Of a DNA stretch of 64,000 nt, positions 9,941-18,996 are shown in pieces. The first letter of the stretch is position 1; every line of letters begins with the position of its first letter. The notes under the pieces are model-generated. The model was not told where the DNA came from. It was given only the letters and a program-made list of their open reading frames with translations, and did not search any database. The position numbers and the translations under genes were made by a program. Location of the stretch: contig NZ_JAQZCH010000002.1 in the NCBI RefSeq assembly GCF_028737325.1, positions 1,225,719-1,289,718 of the forward strand, in the 5' to 3' direction. Source of the stretch: Microbacterium thalli (lineage in GTDB: Bacteria > Actinomycetota > Actinomycetes > Actinomycetales > Microbacteriaceae).

Positions 9941-11455
9941 TCAGCCCAGACGTCGCAGCCCGGTCGAGGCGGGGCCTTCGATGCGCGCGCCGTCGGGAGC
10001 GAATCGCGATGCGTGCAGCGGGCAGTCCCACGTGCACTCGAGGTCGTTCCACTCGAGCACCCCGCCCAGGTGCGGACAGACGGCACTGACGGCACGGGTC
10101 TCGCCGCCCACCGTCGACACCCCGACGGGCAGCCCGTGACTGCGGGCCACGGTGCCGGCGCCCTCCGCGGGCCGGGGCACCGGCGTCGAGCGGGTGAGCG
10201 CGCCGGCCCAGCCGCGCGCCGCGACGGCGCCGACCTTGGCGTTCTCGACCGCACCCCGCGCGAGGTCGGCGGGAACCGTGAGTCGCGTCCCGATCACCGT
10301 CATCCACGTCGGCTTCTCGCGCGACTTCTCGCCGCGCAGCTCGCTCGCGATGCGCAGCGCGGCAGCGGGCGCGTTGGTGAGCCCCCACTTGGCGTACCCG
10401 GTCGCGAAGCGCACCCGCCCCAGGGAGCGCGGCATGGCTCCGATGAAGGGCACGAGGTTGTGCGAGGTGTAGTCCTGCGCCGACCACCGGTGGGTCTCGG
10501 CACCGATGGGGAACGTCTCGCGGGCCCAGGCTACGAGTTCGTCGAGCATGGCCCGCTCGCTGTCGGCCCGCCCGACGGGGTGCCCGGCTCCCCCGACGAT
10601 CAGCTGCGGTCGTCCCGCGGGGCCGTCGGCGGCGCTCACGGTGCGCACCGAACGAGTCGGGCTGTCGGCCGAGAGGTACATCCCGCCCGGTACCGCACCC
10701 TCGAGGTCGAACGACACGCAGGCGGAGCGCATTCCGCTGACCTTCGCGAACGACAGTCCGCGGTCGAGGATCGGGGTGCCGGTCGCCAGGACGACCCGGT
10801 CGGCGAAGAGAGGGCCGGCGTCGGTGTCGACGCGGGCACGGGGCAGCACGCGCACGCGACTCACGGCGGTGTGCAGGTGCAGGCGCCCGCCGGCCGCGAC
10901 GAAGGCTCCTGCCAGTGCCGTCAACAGGCTCATCGGATCGATCGCGCGCTGCCGGTCCAGCGCGACGGCGCTGGTCATGCGGACGGGACCGGCGGCGAGC
11001 TCGTCGGCGTCGGCCAGCCGCACGTCGAGGCCCGCCTCCCGGGCCGCCCGGTACTCCTCGGTCACAGCGGCGACACCGTCGGCGCCGGCGGCGTGGGTGT
11101 ACGCGGTGCGTTCGGTCGTGGCGACGCCGAGCTCGTCGGCGGCGCTCGTCACCCACTCGAATCCGTCGCGGTTGGCCTCGACGTAGGCCTGCACGAGCGA
11201 CGCGGGGTGGTGCCGCCGCAGCGACGAGAGCGTCGTGCCCTGCAGCAGCGAGATCTTGCCCGTGTTCGACCCCGAGGCGAGCTCGCCGATGCCGCCGCGC
11301 TCGACGATGGCGACATCCATTCCCGCGCGGACGAGTTCGAGGGCCGTCGCCAGACCGGTGAGCCCGGCGCCCACGATGACGACGTCGTGACGACGCCCGG
11401 CCTCGAGCGGCATTCCGGCGACGGCGGGCGAGTCGGTCTTCCAGAGGGGCGTCAT
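9941..11455 (-). CDS. FAD-dependent oxidoreductase with C-terminal Rieske [2Fe-2S] domain
   Basis: This 504-residue protein combines a DAO-type FAD domain with a C-terminal Rieske domain. The FAD domain has a dinucleotide motif VVIVGAGLTGLATALELVRAG near residue 25 and the family segment ATGYAKWGLTNAPAAALRIA. The cluster ligands are C460 and H462 (CPHLGG) plus C478 and H481 (CPLH). This architecture is common in Gram-positives, usually of unknown substrate. It is convergent with the acyl-CoA ligase (6 bases between stops) and divergent from tetR. Confidence 0.93.
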   Translation of the reverse strand: MTPLWKTDSPAVAGMPLEAGRRHDVVIVGAGLTGLATALELVRAGMDVAIVERGGIGELASGSNTGKISLLQGTTLSSLRRHHPASLVQAYVEANRDGFEWVTSAADELGVATTERTAYTHAAGADGVAAVTEEYRAAREAGLDVRLADADELAAGPVRMTSAVALDRQRAIDPMSLLTALAGAFVAAGGRLHLHTAVSRVRVLPRARVDTDAGPLFADRVVLATGTPILDRGLSFAKVSGMRSACVSFDLEGAVPGGMYLSADSPTRSVRTVSAADGPAGRPQLIVGGAGHPVGRADSERAMLDELVAWARETFPIGAETHRWSAQDYTSHNLVPFIGAMPRSLGRVRFATGYAKWGLTNAPAAALRIASELRGEKSREKPTWMTVIGTRLTVPADLARGAVENAKVGAVAARGWAGALTRSTPVPRPAEGAGTVARSHGLPVGVSTVGGETRAVSAVCPHLGGVLEWNDLECTWDCPLHASRFAPDGARIEGPASTGLRRLG

Positions 11456-11516
11456 GCTCCGCAGTCAACGCGTCCGCACCCGGCGCGACAACGACTTGAC
11501 ACTAGGCTCGGTGCCC

Positions 11517-12182
11517 ATGACCGACGCTTCCCGCACCGCCGGAGACGCGGTCGTCGCGGCAGCGGTCGCGCTGTTCGACGAGCGGGGGTACGACCAGACC
11601 TCGGTCGACGACATCGCACGCGCAGCCGGGGTCTCGCGCTCGACCTTCTTCCGGCAGTACGGCGGCAAGGACGACGTGGTCTTCGCCGACCACGAGGTCG
11701 TGCTCGGCGCGCTGCGCGCCGTGTTCGATGCACCGCACGACAGCCCATGGCGTGCGGTGTGCGCGGCGGCGCTCGCGGCGTTCGACCACTTCGCGGGCGA
11801 CCTCGACCTGGCCCGCCGCCGATACCGCGTCGTGCGCGGCATCCCGGCGCTGCGCGACCGCGAGATCGTGACGGTGTTCCGGTACGAGCGCCTCTTCGCC
11901 GATCACCTGCGCGAACGCGCCCCCGGGCTCGAACCGGTCGACGCCGTCGCGTTCGGGGCCGCCGTGACCGCCGTGCACAACCACGTGCTGCGCCGGCTGA
12001 TCCGCGACGAGCCGGGCGTCTCGCGCACAACCCTCGCCCGCGCGCTCGACGACCTGCTGCACCGGTTCGGCGTGCACCCGGACGGCGAACCGCCGGCCGC
12101 CGACGACCTCGTCGTGGCGGTCTTCCCCCGCCGGATGCCGCTCGCCGAGGTCGCCCGCCGATTGCGCGACGACCTGCCCTGA
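11517..12182 (+). CDS. TetR-family transcriptional regulator
   Basis: This 221-residue DNA-binding protein has an N-terminal helix-turn-helix (AAVALFDERGYDQTSVDDIA, then AAGVSRSTFFRQYGGKDDVV) and a ligand-binding C-terminal domain with no recognisable specificity. ATG at 11517 follows a TAGGCT -10 (11503-11508) by 8 bases, so translation is probably leaderless. It stands 54 bases before an acyl-CoA dehydrogenase. Sequences starting GACACT occur both before it and before that gene, suggesting shared regulation and an acyl-CoA-type ligand. Confidence 0.92.
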   Translation: MTDASRTAGDAVVAAAVALFDERGYDQTSVDDIARAAGVSRSTFFRQYGGKDDVVFADHEVVLGALRAVFDAPHDSPWRAVCAAALAAFDHFAGDLDLARRRYRVVRGIPALRDREIVTVFRYERLFADHLRERAPGLEPVDAVAFGAAVTAVHNHVLRRLIRDEPGVSRTTLARALDDLLHRFGVHPDGEPPAADDLVVAVFPRRMPLAEVARRLRDDLP

Positions 12183-12201
12183 TCGGCATCGTGAAACCGG
12201 T

Positions 12202-12236
12202 GACACTGGGTGTCGCCGCGGGTGATACTGGATGTC
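12202..12236 (+). promoter_or_regulatory. Two related operator-like inverted repeats before the acyl-CoA dehydrogenase
   Basis: GACACTGGGTGTC (12202-12214) is a palindrome of 5-bp arms. A degenerate copy GATACTGGATGTC (12224-12236) lies 22 bp downstream, ending at the ATG. The second copy overlaps a possible -10 (GATACT). A related GACACTAGG occurs at 11497 before tetR. They are candidate TetR binding sites. Confidence 0.45.
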
Positions 12237-13481
12237 ATGAGCACCGATGCCCACCGTGATGACCTCCTGCCCGGCGAGAGCGTGGCGTCGTACGACGTCA
12301 CCGGCCGTCGCGACACCGACTACTACGGCATCTTCGCGGACGTGCCCGCCGCCGACCGGGCGGCGTGGGATCGCGCACGCGCCTTCGTCGACGAGGTCGA
12401 CACCCGGATGCAGCACGCCTGGGACACCGCGACGTACCCGGTCGACCTGGTGCGCCGGATGGGCGAACTCGACCTCTACGTCGACGGCGTCGATCACCCC
12501 GCGCTGACGCGCATCTCGCCGCTCGGGGCGGGCCTGGTGAACATGGAGATCTCGCGCGGCGACGGTTCGCTCGGCACGATCCTCGCGGTGCAGGGCGGCC
12601 TCTCGGTGCGCACGCTCGCGCTGTACGGCTCGCCCGCGCAGCAGAAGCGATGGCTGCGACCGCTCGCGACCGGCGAGGTGCTCGGCAGCTTCGCCCTCAC
12701 CGAACCCGACCACGGCTCCGACTCGGTCTCGCTCGAGACCGTCGCCCGGCGCGAGGGCGACGAGTGGGTGCTGCGCGGGACGAAGAAGTGGATCGGCAAC
12801 GGCGCCTCGGGCGGCATCACATTCGTGTGGGCGCGCGTCGACGACGACGGCGACGAGCTGCACGGCGCGGTGCGCTGCTTCCTCGTCGAGCAGGATCGCC
12901 CCGGATACACCGGCACCGTGATCACGGGCAAGGCGTCGCTGCGCGGCATCCATCAGGCCCACATCGCCCTGCGGGATGTCCGCCTGCCGCTCGACGCGGT
13001 GCTCGAGGGCACCCGCTCGTTCCGCGACGCGTCGACCGTGCTCTACGCCACCCGCTCGGGAGTGGCGTGGTCGGCGCTCGGCCACGCCACCGCCTGCTAC
13101 GAGGCCGCGCTGCAGTACGCGATGCAGCGGGTGCAGTTCGGTCGTCCGCTGGCGCGCTCGCAGATGGTGCAGGAGCGGCTGGCCCAGATGCTCGACGAAC
13201 TCACCGCGATGCAGCTGTACTGCCGCCGCCTCGCCGAGCTCGAGACCTCCGGCGGACTCCGGCCGACCCAGGCCTCGCTGGCGAAGTACCACAACACCCG
13301 CGCCGCGCGACGGATCGCCCAGACCGCGCGCGACCTGCTCGGCGGCAACGGCATCCTGCTCGAGAACGGGGTGATGCAGCACATGGCCGATATCGAGGCG
13401 ATCCACACCTACGAGGGCACCGAGAGCGTGCAGGCCCTGCTGCTGGGCCGCGACATCACCGGCGTCGGCGCGTTCACCTGA
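12237..13481 (+). CDS. Acyl-CoA dehydrogenase (glutaryl-CoA-dehydrogenase-like)
   Basis: This 414-residue flavoenzyme introduces a double bond into an acyl-CoA. Visible family motifs are LGSFALTEPDHGSDSVSLET, RGTKKWIGNGASGG, LARSQMVQERLAQM, the flavin/substrate loop ARDLLGGNGILLENGVMQHM and the catalytic-Glu segment HTYEGTESVQALLLGRDITG. The overall pattern resembles glutaryl-CoA dehydrogenases. The ATG at 12237 (MSTDAHRDD) begins right after the operator-like repeats, so the message may be leaderless. Presumed to be controlled by the adjacent TetR protein. Confidence 0.92.
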   Translation: MSTDAHRDDLLPGESVASYDVTGRRDTDYYGIFADVPAADRAAWDRARAFVDEVDTRMQHAWDTATYPVDLVRRMGELDLYVDGVDHPALTRISPLGAGLVNMEISRGDGSLGTILAVQGGLSVRTLALYGSPAQQKRWLRPLATGEVLGSFALTEPDHGSDSVSLETVARREGDEWVLRGTKKWIGNGASGGITFVWARVDDDGDELHGAVRCFLVEQDRPGYTGTVITGKASLRGIHQAHIALRDVRLPLDAVLEGTRSFRDASTVLYATRSGVAWSALGHATACYEAALQYAMQRVQFGRPLARSQMVQERLAQMLDELTAMQLYCRRLAELETSGGLRPTQASLAKYHNTRAARRIAQTARDLLGGNGILLENGVMQHMADIEAIHTYEGTESVQALLLGRDITGVGAFT

Positions 13482-13497
13482 GCCGCGCCCGATCGCG

Positions 13498-14595
13498 TCA
13501 GCGACCGGCGCGGTCAGCGGCGACGGCCGCGTCGATGCGGCGCTGCGTGCGGCCTCGCCCGCGCACGACGAGCATCGCCACGAGCGCGGCGATTCCCGCA
13601 CCGAGCATGACGACGGCGAGCGATGACCACGGCACGGCCGGAGTCGAGAACCCCGCGGATGCCGCTTCGGGCAACGGCACCCGGTCGTCGCCGAGCGACA
13701 CGGGGGTGACGGTGACCTCGCCGGCGGCGAAGAACATCGGCGCGAGCGGCACCTCGATGCGCTGCGTCGCCGTGCCGCCGGGCAGCACCTCGAACGCCTC
13801 GCCGGTTCCCGCGCCGGGCATCAGCCCCAGCGGACCCGATGCGTCGGCGGCGGCGCTCGCGCCGAACCGCACGTTGCCGGTGTTGGTCACGCGGTACTCC
13901 ACCGTCAGTGTGCCCGGGGCGAACGGAACCCACGACGGCGAGTAGCTCGCGGTCGCCGCGTCGACGCGCAGCGCGGGGGCGATCTCGCCGGCGACCTGCA
14001 GGTGCACGCGCACGCCGACCCGGTGCGTCAGCGTCACCCCGGCGTCCTCGGTCGAGAGCGCGACGACGATGCCGGCGGGATGATCGCCCGGCGTCGCGTC
14101 GGCGGGCACGGCGATGGTCACCGGCAGCACCCGGGTCTCGCCCGACGCGAGCGTCAGCGCCCCGCCGTCGAGGCCGTCGACCTGCAGCCAGGCTCCACCC
14201 GCGGCGGGGTCGTCGGTGCGGACGTCGAAGGCGCCGTCGGTGCCCACGACACCGTCCCCGGTCGCGACGGCGAAGGCGGCGTCCTCGGCGGAGTGGTTCG
14301 TCACCGCGATGGCGTCGCGCACGCTCGTGCCGGGGTCGACGACGTGCCGCAGCGACACGCGCCCGTCGGGTCCGGCGTCGTCGGCCGGGACGACGCCCCA
14401 CTCGACGGCGGGCGGCTCGACCGCCTCGGTGACCACAGCGGCAGACGACGCGGGGGCCGCAGCGAGGATGAGGGATGCCGGCGCCGCGACGGCCGCCGCG
14501 GAAGGCAGGGCCGCCTCGCCGACGACGAGCGCGGCCAGGAGGGCGAGAGCGCCGGCTGCGGGCAGCACGGCGCGACGGGAACGAGAGCGGAACAT
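13498..14595 (-). CDS. Exported, C-terminally anchored protein with DUF916-like domain
   Basis: This 365-residue protein has a signal peptide at residues 1-35 (MFRSRSRR, then a long hydrophobic stretch). A domain follows with FAVATGDGVVG, DHPAGIVVALSTEDAGV and a conserved YRVTNTGNVRFGAS immunoglobulin-like strand. This resembles cell-surface DUF916/WxL-interacting proteins. The C-terminus has one membrane helix (VPWSSLAVVMLGAGIAALVA) and a basic tail. A GGAG ribosome site precedes ATG 14595. It follows the alkaline phosphatase gene across a strong hairpin and probably shares its promoter at a reduced level. Role unknown; wall binding is an inference. Confidence 0.75.
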   Translation of the reverse strand: MFRSRSRRAVLPAAGALALLAALVVGEAALPSAAAVAAPASLILAAAPASSAAVVTEAVEPPAVEWGVVPADDAGPDGRVSLRHVVDPGTSVRDAIAVTNHSAEDAAFAVATGDGVVGTDGAFDVRTDDPAAGGAWLQVDGLDGGALTLASGETRVLPVTIAVPADATPGDHPAGIVVALSTEDAGVTLTHRVGVRVHLQVAGEIAPALRVDAATASYSPSWVPFAPGTLTVEYRVTNTGNVRFGASAAADASGPLGLMPGAGTGEAFEVLPGGTATQRIEVPLAPMFFAAGEVTVTPVSLGDDRVPLPEAASAGFSTPAVPWSSLAVVMLGAGIAALVAMLVVRGRGRTQRRIDAAVAADRAGR

Positions 14596-14615
14596 GGGGG
14601 GATCTCCGAGTCGAG

Positions 14616-14647
14616 GATGGGGGCGGGCACGGCGGCCCGCCCCCATC
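14616..14647 (-). terminator. Hairpin between phoA and the DUF916-like gene
   Basis: A perfect 13-bp stem (14616-14628 with 14635-14647) with a six-base loop lies between the phosphatase stop (14654) and the next start (14595). No T-run follows, so it could be a partial terminator or an mRNA-stabilising element. Confidence 0.6.
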
Positions 14648-14653
14648 GGTACG

Positions 14654-16522
14654 TCAGTCCTGCGCGAACAAGGTGAGGGTGATCTCGCTGCCGTAACGAC
14701 CGCCGGCCGCTTCGGCCGGGATCGACAGGTCGAGGTCGGCCCCAACGACGGTCGACCCCAGGCGCGAGATGCGGTCGGCTGCGGCGAGCGTCGCCGGACC
14801 CTCGAGCGTCGCGCGTCCGCCCGCGGCGGCGCCGGACTCCGAGCGCACGATGCGCGGCGTCCAGGCGAGGTTCTTCGCCTCGAGCGTGCGGTTGCCGGCG
14901 ACGAACTCGCTCGCCGATCCGGCCAGCGTCCAGCCTCGACCCTGCGCACGCACCTCGTTGCGGGTGTCGGCCACCGTCACGAGCGGGAGGGTCGCGTCGA
15001 GGTCGGCGCCCGACCCGGCGAAGGCCACCCGCTCACCCGAGTGCGCGACGCTCAGGCTCAGCGCACCGTCGGCCTGCTGCCCCGCGACCGTGGCCTCGAG
15101 GGCGACGGCATCCGCCGAGCTGCGCTCGCCATGACCGAGGAAGTCGAAGAGCGTCTCGCCGATGGCGGTGTTGTCGAGGTAGGCGCCACGCACGAGGTCC
15201 CACTGGTCGGCGCGCGCGTCGAGGACCTCGGCGCCCGCCCCCTTCGCGAACACCGGCACGAGGGCGTTGGTGTGGCCGCCCGAGTGCCAGGTGAGGTCGG
15301 GAAGCTGACCCGCGGTGCCCGTCATCGGCGTCCAGCCGACCTCGGGTCCCGCGCCGGCGCCGGCGAGGTAGCCGGTCTCGTGGTCGGCGGTGACGATGAC
15401 GAGCGTCTCGTCCCAACTGCTGTTCTTCTCGACCCAGGCCTCGACGGCCTCGACCGACTCGTTGAAGGCCATCTGCTCCTCGATGAGGCGCGTCGTCTGG
15501 TTGGCGTGCCCGGCCCAGTCGACCGCGCCGCCCTCGACCATGAGGAAGAAGCCCTCGTCGCCCTTGTCGAGCACGTTGAGGGCGCCGAGCGCGAGCGTGT
15601 CGAGGTCGGCGACGTCGTTGGCGGGGTCGGTGTGCGGGAGCACCTCGTCGTTGGCGAGGCCGGGGCGGTTGTACTGCAGCGTCTCGGCCACCTGCGCGAG
15701 CCCGAACACCTTGTCGGGAACGGCCGTGCCGGCGGCGAGCGCCTCGAAGTCGGCCGTGTCGTCGACGAAGCTGTAGGGCGTGGCGCCGGTCGAGACCCGC
15801 TCGTAGTCGTGCTGCGAGATCCAGGTCCAGTTCGCCTCGCGGGGCTGGTGCGCGTCGGTGTAGAGCGGGTGCCCGCCGCCCATGAGCACGTCCACGCCGC
15901 TGTCGATCATCTCGGTCGCCAGACCCTGATAGTCGTTGCGGTCGGCGTTGTGGGCGATGAAGCCGGCAGGGGTGGCGTGGTTGAACGGCACGGAGGTGAC
16001 CAGGCCGACCTTCTTGCCGACGGCCTGCGCCTGCTGTCCGACGGTGAGCAGTTCGTCGCCGCCCGGGGTGATGCCGAGCATGCCGTTGTTCGTCTTCACG
16101 CCGGTGCCGAGCGCGGTGCCGGCGGCGGCGGAGTCGGTCGCACCGGAGGCCACCCACCCGAAGTCGCCCCACGCCTTCTCGGTGACGTACTCCGCCCGCC
16201 CCGAGGCCGAGTAGTGCGACTGGGCGACCTGCACCGGCCAGGTCTCGTACACCTGGCCGGGCGTCGCCGGAGCGTGGGCGACGCCGCCGGTGGCGGGGTC
16301 GACGCTCACCTGATGCGCGCTGGTGCCGCTCTCGTACAGGCTGGCGGCATCGAACTGGTTGTAGCCGGCGCCGTCCGAGATGAGCAGGATGACGTTCTTC
16401 GGGGTGGCCGGGGCGTCGTCGGCGGCGGTGGCCGCGACGGCGGGAACCGCGGCGACGACCAGTCCGGCGACGACGCTCGTGGCCGTCAGTGCGCAGGCGC
16501 GCGCGTGTGCTCTCCGAGGCAT
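14654..16522 (-). CDS. Secreted PhoA-type alkaline phosphatase
   Basis: This 622-residue secreted phosphomonoesterase begins with a signal peptide (MPRRAHARACALTATSVVAG, cleavage probably after VAAT near residue 32). Asp50 in ILLISDGAG is a metal ligand and the nucleophile is Ser131 in GATDSAAAGTALGTG. Further metal ligands lie in MVEGGAVDWAGHAN and VTADHETGYLAG, and WHSGGHTNALVPVFAKG is also typical. It is longer than E. coli PhoA; the C-terminal 150 residues look like an extra beta-rich domain. ATG 16522 follows AGAGGA. PhoP-box-like repeats lie upstream. Confidence 0.95.
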   Translation of the reverse strand: MPRRAHARACALTATSVVAGLVVAAVPAVAATAADDAPATPKNVILLISDGAGYNQFDAASLYESGTSAHQVSVDPATGGVAHAPATPGQVYETWPVQVAQSHYSASGRAEYVTEKAWGDFGWVASGATDSAAAGTALGTGVKTNNGMLGITPGGDELLTVGQQAQAVGKKVGLVTSVPFNHATPAGFIAHNADRNDYQGLATEMIDSGVDVLMGGGHPLYTDAHQPREANWTWISQHDYERVSTGATPYSFVDDTADFEALAAGTAVPDKVFGLAQVAETLQYNRPGLANDEVLPHTDPANDVADLDTLALGALNVLDKGDEGFFLMVEGGAVDWAGHANQTTRLIEEQMAFNESVEAVEAWVEKNSSWDETLVIVTADHETGYLAGAGAGPEVGWTPMTGTAGQLPDLTWHSGGHTNALVPVFAKGAGAEVLDARADQWDLVRGAYLDNTAIGETLFDFLGHGERSSADAVALEATVAGQQADGALSLSVAHSGERVAFAGSGADLDATLPLVTVADTRNEVRAQGRGWTLAGSASEFVAGNRTLEAKNLAWTPRIVRSESGAAAGGRATLEGPATLAAADRISRLGSTVVGADLDLSIPAEAAGGRYGSEITLTLFAQD

Positions 16523-16633
16523 GGAGAATCCTCTTTCGTATCGGGGGGGGGATCGATCGGATGCCGCTGAGCCAGCGGCCCTTCCACGCTCGCCGCCCTC
16601 GGTGACGACGCCGCGACCGGCAGGAAACGCGTC

Positions 16634-16662
16634 GGTGAACGGCCGCGAGCACCCCGGTGACG
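16634..16662 (-). promoter_or_regulatory. PhoP-box-like repeats upstream of the alkaline phosphatase
   Basis: On the minus strand GTTCACC (16640-16634) and CGTCACC (16662-16656) start exactly 22 bases, two 11-bp units, apart. GTTCACC is the core of the 11-bp direct repeat known for actinobacterial PhoP. The site lies about 110-140 bases before phoA. The intermediate unit matches poorly. Confidence 0.35.
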
Positions 16663-16746
16663 CGAGCCGCCGCACCGAGGCATTGCCGCCCGGACCTCCG
16701 AGCGCAACCCCCGTCTGGAAACAGGCGCGTCCGCTACCGTCGGAGC

Positions 16747-17922
16747 ATGAGCCTGTTCCGCCGCCGTCCTGCGCCCGAGACCGTCCTGGCCGCCGCCGTG
16801 CAGCGGGACGCCGAGCGCCCCCCGACGAATCTGTGGGCCGACGGCTTCGGCCGCCTCGCGATCCGGTCGATGCAGATCATCATCCTGGTGATCGTCGCGA
16901 TCGGCGTCGTCTACGTCCTGCGCCAGGTGTCGGTCGTCGCCATCCCGCTGATCCTCGCGCTGATCTTCGCGTGCGCGTTCGCCCCCGCGATGAACGCGAT
17001 GCGGCGACACGGGGTTCCGTCGGTGCTGGCGACGATCATCACCCTGCTGACGATCGTCGTGCTGCTGACCGGGCTGTCGTGGCTCATCGTGTGGGCGGTC
17101 CGCGACCAGTGGGACGACCTGTACTCGCAGGCGGAAGAGGGCTTCCAGCAGCTGCTCACCTGGGCCCAGACGCTGCCGTTCGCGATCGATCAGGCTCAGA
17201 TCGACGAGTGGCTCGCGGCCCTCGGCGACTTCGTCACGAGCGCCCAGTTCGGCTCGGGCGCGCTCGCCGGCGTGAGCGCCGTCGCGACCTTCATCACCGG
17301 CGCCGTGCTGATGGTCGTCATTCTGTTCTTCTTCCTCAAGGACGGCCCGCGCATGTGGGAGTTCCTCCTGCGCCCCTTCCGCGGCGACGACGAGCGGCGC
17401 GCACGCCGCATCGGCGACAAGACGGTCGTCGTCCTCGGCTCGTACATCCGCGGCACCGCGACCGTCGCCGCCGTCGACGCGATCGGCATCTACATCTTCC
17501 TGCTGATCTTCCAGGTGCCCCTCGCCATCCCGCTCGCGGTCCTGGTGTTCCTGCTGGCATTCATCCCGATCGTGGGTGCGACGCTGGCCGGCATCCTCGC
17601 CGCCCTCGTCGCGCTCGTCGCGAACGGGCCGGTCAATGCCCTCTTCGTCGTCGGCGCGGTCGTGCTGGTCAACCAGCTGGAGGGCAACTTCCTGCAGCCG
17701 GTGCTCATGGGTCGCACGATGAAGCTGCACTCGTTCGTCGTGCTGGTCGCCCTCGCCGCCGGCACCGCGATCGGCGGCATCCTGGGCACCCTGCTCGCCG
17801 TTCCCGTCACGGCCGTGGCCTGGGGCATCGTGCAGGTCTGGGACGGACCGAACCTGCCGGCCCGCTGGGCGCGACCCCGCCGGGCGGTCGTCCAGCCGGA
17901 CGAGCGGCTGCAGGACGCCTGA
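16747..17922 (+). CDS. AI-2E family transporter (YdiK/PerM superfamily permease)
   Basis: This 391-residue membrane protein has about eight helices and the typical central amphipathic region WDDLYSQAEEGFQQLLTWAQ. Conserved parts are FFFLKDGPRMWEFLLRPF, VVLGSYIRGTATVAAVDAIG, AFIPIVGATLAGILAALVAL and QLEGNFLQPVLMGRTMKLHS. The family exports small molecules; the AI-2 label is historical. ATG 16747 lies 6 bases after a TACCGT -10 (16735-16740), so it is likely leaderless. It diverges from phoA and is followed 10 bases later by the DNA ligase gene. Confidence 0.92.
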   Translation: MSLFRRRPAPETVLAAAVQRDAERPPTNLWADGFGRLAIRSMQIIILVIVAIGVVYVLRQVSVVAIPLILALIFACAFAPAMNAMRRHGVPSVLATIITLLTIVVLLTGLSWLIVWAVRDQWDDLYSQAEEGFQQLLTWAQTLPFAIDQAQIDEWLAALGDFVTSAQFGSGALAGVSAVATFITGAVLMVVILFFFLKDGPRMWEFLLRPFRGDDERRARRIGDKTVVVLGSYIRGTATVAAVDAIGIYIFLLIFQVPLAIPLAVLVFLLAFIPIVGATLAGILAALVALVANGPVNALFVVGAVVLVNQLEGNFLQPVLMGRTMKLHSFVVLVALAAGTAIGGILGTLLAVPVTAVAWGIVQVWDGPNLPARWARPRRAVVQPDERLQDA

Positions 17923-17932
17923 GCGGAGCACC

Positions 17933-18976
17933 ATGTCCTACGACATCCCCGCCCCGATGCTCGCGAAGTCGGTGTCCGCGGTCCCCGATCCGGCCCGCAC
18001 GCCGGGCGGGCTGTCGTTCGAACCCAAGTGGGACGGCTTCCGCGCGCTCGTGTCGTGGGATGGCGCGGATGTCGTGATCGGCAGCCGCGGCTCGAAGCCG
18101 CTGACGCGGTACTTCCCCGAGCTGGTCGACGCGTTCTCGCGGCTGCTGCCCGAGCCGTGCCTGATCGACGGCGAGATCGTCGTGGCCACCGATGCCGGTG
18201 ACGGCCAGCGCCTGCAATGGGAGGCCCTGTCGCAGCGCATCCACCCCGCGGCGTCGCGGGTGGCTCTGCTCAGCGAACAGACGCCGGCGATGTTCATCGC
18301 GTTCGATCTGCTCGCGCGGGGCGAGCGGGATCTGCGCGACGAACCGTTCGCGGCGCGTCGAGCCGAGCTGGTCGACCTGTTGCAGGGCGTCCCCGACCCG
18401 GTTCACGTGACACGCGCGACCGACGACGTCGACACCGCCCGTCGCTGGCTCGCCGAGTTCGAGGGCGCGGGCCTCGACGGTGTCGTCGCCAAGCCCCTCG
18501 CGCAGCCCTACGCGCCGGGCAAACGGACGATGTTCAAGATCAAGCACGCCCGCACGGCGGACGTCGTGGCGCTCGGGTACCGCATCCACAAGTCCGGTTC
18601 GGGCGTCGGCTCGTTGCTGGTCGGGCTCTACGACGACGACGGAGAACTGCACGGTGTCGGCGGCGTCGCGGCGTGGAGCGACAAGCGCCGGCAGGAACTC
18701 GTCGCCGAGCTGGAGCCGCTCGTCGAGCGCGACGCCGCGGGCGCCGCCGTCACCGGTGAGTCCGACCGCTCGCGCTTCGCGGCGTCGAAGGACGTCTCGT
18801 TCGTGAAGCTGCGGCCCGAGCTCGTGCTCGAGGTTCGCTACGACCAGCTCGAGGGCCGGCGTTTCCGTCACACGGTGCAGTTCGAGCGGTGGCGCCCCGA
18901 CCGCGACGCCCGCTCGTGCACCTTCGGGCAGCTCGAGACGGTCGCGGCGTACGACCTCGCCGACGTCCTCGACTGA
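17933..18976 (+). CDS. ligC: ATP-dependent DNA ligase (LigC-like)
   Basis: A 347-residue ATP-dependent ligase. The adenylated lysine is Lys32 in FEPKWDGFRALV (motif I). Others seen are LIDGEIVVA (motif III), FIAFDLLARG, GLDGVVAKPLAQPYAPGKR (motif IV) and MFKIKHARTADVVALGYRI (motif V), followed by an OB-fold. It has no polymerase or nuclease domain, matching mycobacterial LigC; the polymerase activity is encoded separately at 22567-23595. Start ATG 17933, 10 bases after the exporter. A role in alternative end-joining or base-excision repair is known for the family. Confidence 0.92.
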   Translation: MSYDIPAPMLAKSVSAVPDPARTPGGLSFEPKWDGFRALVSWDGADVVIGSRGSKPLTRYFPELVDAFSRLLPEPCLIDGEIVVATDAGDGQRLQWEALSQRIHPAASRVALLSEQTPAMFIAFDLLARGERDLRDEPFAARRAELVDLLQGVPDPVHVTRATDDVDTARRWLAEFEGAGLDGVVAKPLAQPYAPGKRTMFKIKHARTADVVALGYRIHKSGSGVGSLLVGLYDDDGELHGVGGVAAWSDKRRQELVAELEPLVERDAAGAAVTGESDRSRFAASKDVSFVKLRPELVLEVRYDQLEGRRFRHTVQFERWRPDRDARSCTFGQLETVAAYDLADVLD

Positions 18977-18996
18977 CCCGCAGGCCGACACCCCGC

